From JASFBA01 sp034433695 (GTDB lineage Bacteria > Chloroflexota > Chloroflexia > DTKN01), in contig DAOUAK010000096.1 in the NCBI GenBank assembly GCA_034433695.1, forward strand, positions 1 to 12,512: a DNA stretch of 12,512 bases, read 5' to 3'. The notes beneath the pieces were generated by a model. The model searched no databases. It saw only the letters and a program-made list of their open reading frames with translations, and had not been told where the DNA came from. Position numbers and translations under genes: made by a program. This document shows positions 1-8,975 of this stretch, one piece after another. Each line of letters starts with the position of its first letter. Within the stretch, counting starts at the first letter, position 1.

Positions 1-46
1 GCCTGCGGAGAGGGGGAAGGGGGCCGGGGGGTAGGGGGTGAGGTCC
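1..46. repeat. G-run / C-run intergenic element
   Basis: Four G-runs lie close together on the plus strand (12-16, 19-23, 26-31, 34-38) with 2-base spacers, a textbook G-quadruplex pattern. The minus strand is C-rich and reads CCTCACCCCCTAC, then further C-runs, ending in CCCCCTCTCC. From memory this resembles the edge of dispersed C-rich intergenic repeats found in Chloroflexota and some other phyla; that link is inference. It lies downstream of the minus-strand operon's last stop codon, so in the transcript it would be a C-rich, G-poor stretch of the kind Rho binds. No gene is visible in 1-125. Confidence 0.5.
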
Positions 47-80
47 CCCGGCGGCTGCGCTGCTACTCCTCCCTTACGGG

Positions 81-107
81 GTTGTCGGGGTCAACACCCC
101 CGACAAC
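81..107 (-). terminator. Hairpin downstream of the valS-operon last gene (possible terminator)
   Basis: A perfect 10-bp inverted repeat (81-90 with 98-107) encloses a 7-base loop, 19 bases past the stop codon of the minus-strand secreted-protein gene. No T-tract follows on the minus strand, so it is not a canonical intrinsic terminator. It could be a 3'-end stabilising hairpin acting with the C-rich tract beyond it. Confidence 0.4.
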
Positions 108-125
108 TATGTAATCCCGGCCGGT

Positions 126-3100
126 TCATTCCCGCCAAAGGAGTGGCAGATAGAGATGATAAGGCCAATCTATGGCCGGCCGAAGCCAGGTCACCCGGCC
201 GGCCACGACCTTCCCCGTAAGCAGGCGACACCTCGGATCGGCCCCCTCCACCTCGGCGGTATAATCTCCCGGCGGAAGGTCCACGGCCCCGAAGAGGCCG
301 CTGCCATCGCTCCGCAGCGTCCGTACCTCCGGCCCGTTCAGGGTGATCGTGGTGGGCAGCGTCATCGGGAGGAGCCTCGGCCCCAGCGCCAGACCGATGA
401 TGTGCCCGCGGGTGGGGGCATCCTTCCACGCCAGCGTCGGCGTGGGGATAGGGGAAGGAAAAAGCGGCCAGGTGGCGGTAAAGAGGCCGGTGGCCGGGTC
501 GGTGTAGCCGTAAGGGAGGGCCAGGGAACGCCAGAGCCACCACTCGGCTTCGGGGGAATAATACCAGGGCTGACGGGGCGGCTGAATGTAGCGGCTGTTG
601 CCCTCCGGGTCGGCGTAGAGGTTGGAGGGGATGTAGGCCGATAGGCCGGCGGCGTTTCCGGGGACCCGACCGAGTTGGGCCAGGGTGTGCTCCGGATAGT
701 TCAGGTAGGCCCCCTGAAGCACCAGGAGTCCTCGGCCGTAGGTATGGCCGGCCTCCCAGCCCAGCCAGTGGTCATACCAGGAAGCCTGGTCGGCCCGATA
801 TTCCCGGTCATAGTTCATCGGGGCGATGAGGTCTACAATTCCCTCCTCCGTCCAGGCCCGCCAGTCCTGCAGAAGCCGGCCGTAGGCGCTGGAATTTTCC
901 CAACCACCGGCATCATCCGGGCTGTCCCCCCAGGCCACCGCTGCTACGGCCAGGCGCAATCGGGGACGTGCCTCGGTGCAGCGCAGGTAGACCTGACGCA
1001 AAAGCGCCCCAAGTTCCTCCCGCCGCCAGGCCGTCCAGGAAGGGTCATCGGGCTCGGGATTCCCGCTTCCGCCGTAGCGGGCCCGGAAACGCTCTACGGA
1101 GGTGGGATTGTAACCCCAGATGGGGTAGCCGATGCTGCTCCCTTCGTAAGGATAGTACAGGCCGTCCAGAAGTAACCCGTCCAGCGGATAGCGGTGGACG
1201 AGGTCCAGAAGCAGGGATGCCGTGTAAGAAAGGACGCCGGGATGTCCGGGGTCCAGGAAGTATTCCCCGTAGGAGCGCAGGTTGCCGTTCACATCCCGGC
1301 TGAGCCATTCGGGATGGCGGTTGAAGACATGGTCGGGCGAAGGGGGCGGAGTATCCTGATTCCACACCGGGAGGAGCATCACCCAGGCGTAGACCTCCAG
1401 CGGCGGGTCGCCGGTATGGGCCTGCTCCAGGAGGTAGGCCAGGGGGTCGAAACCGGGGGCCAGTTCGGCATCGTCGGCCCGGGGTTCGAATGGGCTATCG
1501 TAGTAAATCTGGCCGTAGCGCCGCACCTGGACGACAAGGGCGTTCAGGTGGGCCGCGCGGGCATCGGCCAGGAGGACGTCCACCTGATCGGGGCTTTTGA
1601 AGCCGTCATGGGCGGCGTCTACCAGGAGGGCGCGCAGGCCCGGCTCCTCCGGCGGCGGAGCGACCGTAGCCAGGGTCACGCGGCCCGGCTTTACCGTGGC
1701 GTAGAGCGGGGAGACGGCCGGGGCCGGCAGGGTGACGGTGTAGGCGCCGGGAGGTAGGTCCACCGCTCCGAAGAAGCCGTTGCCGTCGGTGAGCAAGGTA
1801 CGGGTGTCGGTCACCGAACTTTCCAGGGTCACGATGGCTCGGTCCAGGGGGGCGTCCGGCCCGATCGCCCAGCCCATCAGGTGGCCAACGGTGGGTGCCG
1901 TCTTCCAGGTCAGGGTAGGCGGCTCTACCCAGGTGGGGAAGGGCGGGTCGCCGTAGGGACTGGGGGAGGAGAGCGCTTCGTAGAACTCGCTGTTGGGCCG
2001 GCCTCCGGCGTTGGTGTTGGCGTAGGAGTAGAAGCCGATTCCCAGGGCGTAATGGCCGGATGGGGAGGGCGATTGCACCACATACGTCTGCGTAAGGGTC
2101 CCGGTAATGTAGTTGATCCAGGCCCCCTGGGCCACGGCCACTCCCCGCCCATAGAAGTGGTCTTTCTCCCACGTTACCCAGTTGCGAAAGTACTGATCCT
2201 GCGGCGGCTGGTGCTCCCGGTCATAGTTCATCGGCATGGCCAGGTCCAGGATGCCTTCTTCCAGCCAGGCCCGCCAGTCCTGGAAGACGTTTTTATAGGC
2301 ACTGGTATTTTCCCATCCGCCGGCCTGGTCGGGGCCATCGCCCCAGGCGATGGTGGCGGCACCCAGGACCAGGTTCGGCTTCACCGCCAGGGCCTCCAGG
2401 TACAGGCGACGCACCACCCCCGTGACCTGCTCCCGACGCCAGGCCATCCAGTTGGGATCGGTCGGAGGTGGGAGATCGGACCCGCCGTAGGCGGCGTGGA
2501 AGCGGTCCACGCTGACCTTGTTGTAGCCATAGTCCTGGCCATAGTAGCGGATATAGTCGAGGATAAGCCCGTCTATGTCATAGTGCCGGAGCAGGTAAAG
2601 GCAGACATCTATGGTATAGCGGGCCGCATCCGGATGGCCGGGGTCCAATTGGTAGTCCGGTACCGGGTTGCCTCCGTTGTAGCGGTAGGTGAGCCAGTTG
2701 TCGGGATCGTCCCAGGTTCGGCCGTAGCCGTGGCGGAAGTAGACGTGGCGGGTGGGATCGGTGGTCGTATAGGTGGGCGTCCACACCGGGAAAGCCACCA
2801 CCCAGGCGTAGACCTGAAGGGGCGGAGAGGCGGAGTGGGCCTGTTCCAGGAGTTCGGCCAGGGGATCGAAAGGAACGGGAGCCAGGGCGCTGTCGGCGGC
2901 GCGGGGCTCGAGGCTTTCATTATAGTAACTATCGCCCCGCCGGCGGACCTGGACGATAAGGGTGTTGACGTTGGCCGTGTGAGCGTCGGCGATCAGTTGG
3001 GCAATCTGCTGCGGCGTCTTGAAGCCGCTGTACCAGGCATCCACCCAGAAGGCGCGGATTTCGTTTCTGTATGTGTGTACCGGCTTCCCCGGGTGGCCCT

Positions 3101-3206
3101 CGCCGGCAGGTAGATACCCGCTCCCGCTTCTCACGGGCAAAGGAGCATTTCCGGCCGGCAGTACCAGGCATAGAAGAAGCAGGATAGGCAGGAGACGGCG
3201 GACCAT
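126..3206 (-). CDS. Secreted protein with two tandem GHL10-type glycosyl-hydrolase-like halves
   Basis: The protein has 1026 aa. A hydrophobic N-terminal signal peptide (about residues 1-20) implies export. It is an internal duplication. Half 1 has a GHL10/DUF187-like TIM-barrel domain (about 50-395) and a carboxypeptidase-regulatory-like beta module (about 430-515). Half 2 repeats this order (about 524-870 and 920-1008). Shared landmarks are FDPLA.LLEQAH (113-124, 586-597), LDPGHP (187-192, 651-656), AWGD....AGGWEN.SAY (287-304, 758-775), PMNYDRE (325-331, 796-802) and FGAVDLPPG (479-487, 972-980). Half 1 keeps the family-like DGLILDYIRYY (212-222); half 2 has DGLLLDGLYYP (676-686) and lacks the Arg. 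The C-terminus, HLYLPLLWRE, resembles a tail I recall on secreted Chloroflexota proteins. The ATG has an AAGGAGG site 5 bases upstream. It starts 44 bases after the valS stop with no terminator between, so it is probably the operon's distal gene. The substrate is unknown; bacterial cell-wall or extracellular polysaccharide is a guess from the family. Confidence 0.85.
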   Translation of the reverse strand: MVRRLLPILLLLCLVLPAGNAPLPVRSGSGYLPAGEGHPGKPVHTYRNEIRAFWVDAWYSGFKTPQQIAQLIADAHTANVNTLIVQVRRRGDSYYNESLEPRAADSALAPVPFDPLAELLEQAHSASPPLQVYAWVVAFPVWTPTYTTTDPTRHVYFRHGYGRTWDDPDNWLTYRYNGGNPVPDYQLDPGHPDAARYTIDVCLYLLRHYDIDGLILDYIRYYGQDYGYNKVSVDRFHAAYGGSDLPPPTDPNWMAWRREQVTGVVRRLYLEALAVKPNLVLGAATIAWGDGPDQAGGWENTSAYKNVFQDWRAWLEEGILDLAMPMNYDREHQPPQDQYFRNWVTWEKDHFYGRGVAVAQGAWINYITGTLTQTYVVQSPSPSGHYALGIGFYSYANTNAGGRPNSEFYEALSSPSPYGDPPFPTWVEPPTLTWKTAPTVGHLMGWAIGPDAPLDRAIVTLESSVTDTRTLLTDGNGFFGAVDLPPGAYTVTLPAPAVSPLYATVKPGRVTLATVAPPPEEPGLRALLVDAAHDGFKSPDQVDVLLADARAAHLNALVVQVRRYGQIYYDSPFEPRADDAELAPGFDPLAYLLEQAHTGDPPLEVYAWVMLLPVWNQDTPPPSPDHVFNRHPEWLSRDVNGNLRSYGEYFLDPGHPGVLSYTASLLLDLVHRYPLDGLLLDGLYYPYEGSSIGYPIWGYNPTSVERFRARYGGSGNPEPDDPSWTAWRREELGALLRQVYLRCTEARPRLRLAVAAVAWGDSPDDAGGWENSSAYGRLLQDWRAWTEEGIVDLIAPMNYDREYRADQASWYDHWLGWEAGHTYGRGLLVLQGAYLNYPEHTLAQLGRVPGNAAGLSAYIPSNLYADPEGNSRYIQPPRQPWYYSPEAEWWLWRSLALPYGYTDPATGLFTATWPLFPSPIPTPTLAWKDAPTRGHIIGLALGPRLLPMTLPTTITLNGPEVRTLRSDGSGLFGAVDLPPGDYTAEVEGADPRCRLLTGKVVAGRVTWLRPAIDWPYHLYLPLLWRE

Positions 3207-3250
3207 TGGGCCTCCTTATGCGGTTGGGATATCGTCTCCTTTGCCCGGTC

Positions 3251-5971
<2,721 letters not shown>

Positions 5972-5993
5972 TTCATCCTCCTCTCCGGTTTCT

Positions 5994-6575
5994 TTACCCC
6001 GGCGTTTTGATCACGATCACCGTGGCGTCGTCGTGTCGTTTCCCGTATTCGTTCAGGATGCGGTCGGCCAGGGCCTGGGCCGGCCCGGCCAGGTCGTCCC
6101 GGTGGTTAGCCAGGTGGAAGCGGCTGGAGATGCCGTCGGTGTGCAGGATAAAGAGGTCGCCCGGATCGTAGCGGAAGCGAAAGACGTTCAGGGTGGGCAG
6201 GCGGACCCCCAGGTAGCCGTAGCGGGTGATCGGTTGAATTACCTGCCGGCTATGGGCCAGGAAGCGGATGTTGCCCACTCCGGCGAATTCCAGGGTATGG
6301 GTGGCATCGTCCAGGCGCAGGAGGGACATCATCGTTCCCACCCCGCCGGCCGCCAGGATGATATAGTGGCAGTAAGCCAGGATATGGTCCAGCGCGGCGG
6401 CGGCGTGTTCGGAGACCCCCCGGATCGCCAGTTGGGCGGAACGGGCGGCTTTTTCTCCGCTCCCCAGCCCGTCGGCCAGGGCCACCAGGGTCTGCGAGCC
6501 ATCCTCCTGCACCAGGTGGGCATCTCCGCTCAGGATATTTCCTGCTTTGATCCACCAGGCTATGCCGAATTCCAT
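5994..6575 (-). CDS. RsbX/SpoIIE-like PP2C-family serine phosphatase
   Basis: A 193-aa single-domain protein of the metal-dependent PP2C superfamily, close in size to Bacillus RsbX, which dephosphorylates stressosome proteins. Visible metal-site elements are GD (17-18), ADGLGSGEKA (34-43), HTDGISSRF (145-153) and RHDDATVIVIK (180-190). The central strand is LEFAGVGNIRF (95-105). There is no sensor domain, signal peptide or membrane segment, so it should be cytoplasmic. The start chosen is the ATG at 6575, which has AGGAG 7 bases upstream. A longer open frame continues past it but overlaps the ybaK-like gene and looks non-coding. It lies 26 bases after that gene and 22 bases before valS, so all three should be co-transcribed. 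No partner kinase or anti-sigma factor is visible, so the substrate is unknown. The family assignment is firm; the RsbX-like role is inference. Confidence 0.88.
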   Translation of the reverse strand: MEFGIAWWIKAGNILSGDAHLVQEDGSQTLVALADGLGSGEKAARSAQLAIRGVSEHAAAALDHILAYCHYIILAAGGVGTMMSLLRLDDATHTLEFAGVGNIRFLAHSRQVIQPITRYGYLGVRLPTLNVFRFRYDPGDLFILHTDGISSRFHLANHRDDLAGPAQALADRILNEYGKRHDDATVIVIKTPG

Positions 6576-6601
6576 CGGTTGCTCCTGAGGGGAACAGACA
6601 T

Positions 6602-7069
6602 CTATTCCGCCAGATCGGCCACCTGGGCTCCGGTAATCTCCTGCAGGCGGGTCGGAGCGATGGCAAAGACGGCCTGGGGGGTTCCGGCGGCAGCGTAGAC
6701 CACGTCGTACCGGAGGAGGTCCCGATCCAGGAAGACGGGCAGCGGCCGGCTGTGCCCAACCGGCGGCACGCCGCCGATGGCGTAGCCAGTGATGGCCCGC
6801 ACGGTCTCGGCATCGGCCCGCTCTACGTGCTCGGCTCCGAGCAACCGGCCCAGTTTCCGCACGTCCAGCCGGTTGCTTCCGGAGACGAGGGCCAAGACGG
6901 GTTTCCCGTCGGCCAGAAAGAGGAGCGACTTGACGATCTGTCCCACCGTCGTGCCGATGGCCGCCGCTGCATCCTGGGCCGTGCGCGTGCCCTGGGGGAA
7001 CTCGACTACCTCCGTCTCGACGCCGAGCGCCCGCAGCGTCTCGGCCACCTTTCGGGCGGAAGGATGCAT
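6602..7069 (-). CDS. YbaK/ProX-family aminoacyl-tRNA deacylase
   Basis: A 155-aa stand-alone editing-domain protein. Members of this family (YbaK, ProX, ProXp proteins) hydrolyse wrongly charged aminoacyl-tRNAs in trans. The conserved catalytic-pocket Lys is K47 in TVGQIVKSLLFL (41-52), and the glycine-rich pocket loop is GYAIGGVPPVGH (95-106). The start chosen is the ATG at 7069, with GGAGGT 5 bases upstream. An upstream in-frame start at 7162 would place coding sequence through the T-box terminator and antiterminator, so I reject it. It is the first gene behind the T-box leader and precedes the phosphatase gene and valS. Linkage to ValRS suggests it may clear misacylated tRNA-Val, but the sequence alone does not separate the YbaK, ProX and ProXp-ST subgroups. 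Confidence 0.9.
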   Translation of the reverse strand: MHPSARKVAETLRALGVETEVVEFPQGTRTAQDAAAAIGTTVGQIVKSLLFLADGKPVLALVSGSNRLDVRKLGRLLGAEHVERADAETVRAITGYAIGGVPPVGHSRPLPVFLDRDLLRYDVVYAAAGTPQAVFAIAPTRLQEITGAQVADLAE

Positions 7070-7084
7070 CTTTGACCTCCGAAT

Positions 7085-7113
7085 AAAAAACCTCTCGTCG
7101 CAAGGACGAGAGG
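7085..7113 (-). terminator. T-box regulated intrinsic terminator
   Basis: A 9-bp perfect stem (CCTCTCGTC with GACGAGAGG), 5-base loop and six Ts on the minus strand. The competing antiterminator pairs GCAAGG in the T-box region (7131-7136) with CCTTGC (7100-7105), which overlaps the terminator loop and stem. The two folds are therefore mutually exclusive. Confidence 0.95.
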
Positions 7114-7343
7114 GCATTCCCGCGGTACCACCTTGCTTCAGCGCCAAACCCTGGCGCTGCACTCCAGGGCGTTAACGGGCCATCCCGGGTGAGCCTACTG
7201 ACACCTCCGGTGTGTTCGACCCACCGACTCCCAGGCGACCTTCGGTGGCCCGGTCCGAGGAGGGCTTACACCCGCCGGCCCTCCCTCTCTGGCGGCCGTG
7301 TGCCACCTACTCCTCCTGTTCACCGTCGTTCGGTTTTCCGTTG
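7085..7343 (-). ncRNA. T-box riboswitch, valine specifier (GUC)
   Basis: A complete T-box leader read on the minus strand, lying between the promoter at 7350-7378 and the ybaK-like gene. Stem I has a kink-turn-like base (CGAC, GGT bulge, tandem GA; partner arm CCTG, GGGA, GTCG). Its specifier loop has AGTA opposite GAA, closed by GGTGGC/GCCACC. The distal motifs are AGAGAG (7285-7290) and GGTGTAAGC (7264-7272). After GAA come G and then GTC (7237-7239) followed by a purine, the same spacing as I recall for Bacillus glyQS (GAA-A-GGC-A), so the specifier is read as Val GUC. Stem II carries a second GAA/AGTA loop around ACACC-GGA-GGTGT (7201-7213). CCCGTTAAC (7171-7179) matches the stem IIA/B core. 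Stem III is a perfect 8-bp hairpin (7139-7159). The T-box sequence at 7120-7138 contains TGGT, which fits a tRNA ending in ACCA as expected for tRNA-Val. Uncharged tRNA-Val should favour read-through. Confidence 0.96.
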
Positions 7344-7349
7344 CTTTTG

Positions 7350-7378
7350 ATTATATCAAACCCTTCCCCTTTTGTCAA
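7350..7378 (-). promoter_or_regulatory. Consensus sigma-70-type promoter of the valS T-box operon
   Basis: On the minus strand TTGACA (7373-7378) and TATAAT (7350-7355) are separated by exactly 17 bases, a perfect match to the housekeeping consensus. Transcription should start near 7342-7344, directly ahead of T-box stem I. Such a strong core promoter fits control mainly by termination in the leader. Confidence 0.93.
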
Positions 7379-7405
7379 ATCGGCGGTTGCGCCTTTTGGG
7401 GGAAT

Positions 7406-7434
7406 TTGACAACCCCGCCTGAATGTGCTACAGT
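7406..7434 (+). promoter_or_regulatory. Divergent promoter of the GGDEF-like/asparaginase unit
   Basis: TTGACA (7406-7411), a 17-base spacer and TACAGT (7429-7434; 4 of 6 to consensus) predict a start near 7441, about 28 bases before the ATG. It lies back to back with the T-box operon promoter, with 27 bases between the two -35 boxes. A small inverted repeat (GGCG/CGCC, 7382-7393) sits between them. Confidence 0.8.
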
Positions 7435-7468
7435 AAATCGTGTAAACTCCCCGGCCCAGGAGGAGACG

Positions 7469-7984
7469 ATGGAACAGGAACGTGTCTATGAGGTCTTCAT
7501 CGACCGGGAAACGGGCCTGTATGACCGTCGGACGATGTGGTCCCGTCTGGCCGAGGAGGTGTCCCGGACCCGCCGCTATCGCTATCCCCTGGCCCTGATG
7601 TTGCTTTCCTTTGTATCCCCCAACTCCCGGCTGGCGGTAGAATATTTGCTTCAACTGGCCCAGATTCTGAAGCGCCATACCCGGGCTTCGGACCTCCTGG
7701 CCCGCTATAGCGAGGATACCCTGGCCCTGCTCCTGCCCTGCACCGACGAACGCGGGGCCCTGCGTCTGGCTGAGCGGATTCGGCAACTGACAGCCGCGCT
7801 TTCGCCCACTTCGGCCCAGGCCCTGAGTATCGGTGTGACTTCGGCTCCCGGGGGGTACAGCGGGAACAAGATCGCCCTGGTGGAACAGGTGGAGTGGGCC
7901 CTGTGTCAGGCCCTGGAACAGGAAGGTCGCACCGTCTTTGTGCCGGCCCCCGGCCTCGTCTCGGGCGAAAAGAAGGGAGAGTGA
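7469..7984 (+). CDS. Stand-alone degenerate GGDEF-like domain protein
   Basis: 171 aa, the length of a single GGDEF domain with nothing attached. The N-terminal signature is recognisable as DRETGLYDRRTMWSRL (12-27; diguanylate cyclases usually have D.LTGL.NRR). The fold continues through RYRYPLALMLLSF (36-48), RASDLLARY (72-80), LALLLPCTD (85-93), AERIRQ (101-106) and ALSIGV (118-123). At the catalytic hairpin, where GGDEF is expected after RY, the sequence is SEDTL (81-85). It should therefore not make cyclic di-GMP in the usual way. It may be a binding or regulatory domain; the function is unknown. No membrane or sensor segment is seen. The start chosen is the ATG with AGGAGGAG upstream; earlier in-frame codons fall inside the promoter. 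The asparaginase gene starts 2 bases after its stop codon, so translation is probably coupled. Confidence 0.8.
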   Translation: MEQERVYEVFIDRETGLYDRRTMWSRLAEEVSRTRRYRYPLALMLLSFVSPNSRLAVEYLLQLAQILKRHTRASDLLARYSEDTLALLLPCTDERGALRLAERIRQLTAALSPTSAQALSIGVTSAPGGYSGNKIALVEQVEWALCQALEQEGRTVFVPAPGLVSGEKKGE

Positions 7985-7985
7985 G

Positions 7986-8975
7986 GTGGCTGGCCGGCTG
8001 GTGCTCATCGGCACGGGTGGGACGATCGCCATGCGGGAGGAAACGGCCGGCCGGGGAGCCGTGCCGGCCTTGACGGCTCCGGACCTCCTCCGGGGCCTGG
8101 GCTGGGAGGAACCCCTGGAGGTTGTGGAACATTGTAACCTCCCCAGCGCCCACTTTACCCTGGAAACCCTCTGGACGCTGCGGGAACGGGTTCGGGAACT
8201 GGCCCACCGGCCCGATTGCCGGGGCATCGTCATCACCCACGGCACCGACACCATGGAGGAAACGGCCTACCTCCTCGACCTGACGGTGGAGGGAGAATGC
8301 CCCATCGTCCTCACCGGGGCTATGCGGAGTGCCTCCGATCCCGGCTACGAAGGGCCGGCCAACCTCCTTTCCGCCCTGCGGGTGGCCGCTTCCCCTCTGG
8401 CTCGAGGCATTGGGGCCGTGGTAGTGATGGAGGAGGAAATCCACGCCGCCTGCATGGTGACCAAGGTCCACACCCAAAGTCCGGCCGCTTTCCAGTCGCC
8501 CTTCTGGGGGCCGCTGGGCCGGGTCGAAGGAGAAAAAGTTCTCCTGTACCGCCGGCCGCCCCACCGGCGGCACCTCCTGCCGGAACGACTGGAGGAGCGC
8601 GTCCTCCTCATCAAGATGGCCGTAGGGATGGACGACGGTCTCCTCCGCTACGCCGTGGAGTGGGGGATGCGGGGCGTGGTGATCGAGGCGCTGGGGGGAG
8701 GGCGGGTGCCTCCCTGGTGGATGCCGACGATTCGGGAGGCCGTCGTCCGGGGGGTCGCCGTGGTCATCGCCTCGCGCTGCCCGGCCGGCCTGGTCTACGA
8801 CCGTTACGGCTACGCCGGCGCCCACCGGGACCTCCGGGAGGCCGGCGTCCTCTTCGCTGGCGGATTGACCGGCCCCAAGGCCCGGCTCAAGTTGATGGCC
8901 GCGCTTGGGGCCGGCCTGAAGGGGGAGGACCTCCGTTTCGCCTTCGAGGAGACCGTCGGTGAGGGCCGGGAATGA
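7986..8975 (+). CDS. L-asparaginase (type I/II family), cytoplasmic
   Basis: 329 aa, typical length for bacterial L-asparaginase, which hydrolyses asparagine to aspartate and ammonia. Both catalytic threonine motifs are present: TGGTIAM (10-16, nucleophile T13) and ITHGTDTMEET (83-93, T87 and D88). The conserved Lys is K160 in CMVTKVHT (156-163). The second domain runs from about residue 210. No signal peptide is present, so it acts in the cytoplasm, as type I enzymes do. The start chosen is GTG at 7986, with AGGGAG inside the end of the preceding gene. The in-frame TTG at 7938 would add 16 residues with no similarity to the family start. It is co-transcribed with the GGDEF-like gene. No convincing terminator follows; GGGGG-AA-CCCC at 8976-8986 is too tight to count. 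Confidence 0.95.
   Translation: MAGRLVLIGTGGTIAMREETAGRGAVPALTAPDLLRGLGWEEPLEVVEHCNLPSAHFTLETLWTLRERVRELAHRPDCRGIVITHGTDTMEETAYLLDLTVEGECPIVLTGAMRSASDPGYEGPANLLSALRVAASPLARGIGAVVVMEEEIHAACMVTKVHTQSPAAFQSPFWGPLGRVEGEKVLLYRRPPHRRHLLPERLEERVLLIKMAVGMDDGLLRYAVEWGMRGVVIEALGGGRVPPWWMPTIREAVVRGVAVVIASRCPAGLVYDRYGYAGAHRDLREAGVLFAGGLTGPKARLKLMAALGAGLKGEDLRFAFEETVGEGRE

Noticed and set aside
1881..3113. 410-codon open frame on the plus strand
   Set aside because: It is antisense to the duplicated GHL10-like gene, which has a signal peptide, family motifs and a ribosome-binding site. The plus-strand product has no recognisable domain and is a by-product of GC-rich codon usage.
6576..7103. Upstream in-frame extension of the RsbX-like protein
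   Set aside because: The extension overlaps the ybaK-like gene in another frame and is Arg/Gly-rich without homology. The ATG at 6575 has its own Shine-Dalgarno and a family-like N-terminus.
7070..7162. N-terminal extension of the ybaK-like protein
   Set aside because: It would translate the T-box antiterminator and terminator. The ATG at 7069 with GGAGGT fits the family start.
7298..7468. Upstream start for the GGDEF-like protein
   Set aside because: It would overlap the T-box leader on the other strand and the gene's own promoter. The ATG at 7469 has a strong ribosome-binding site and fits a GGDEF domain length.
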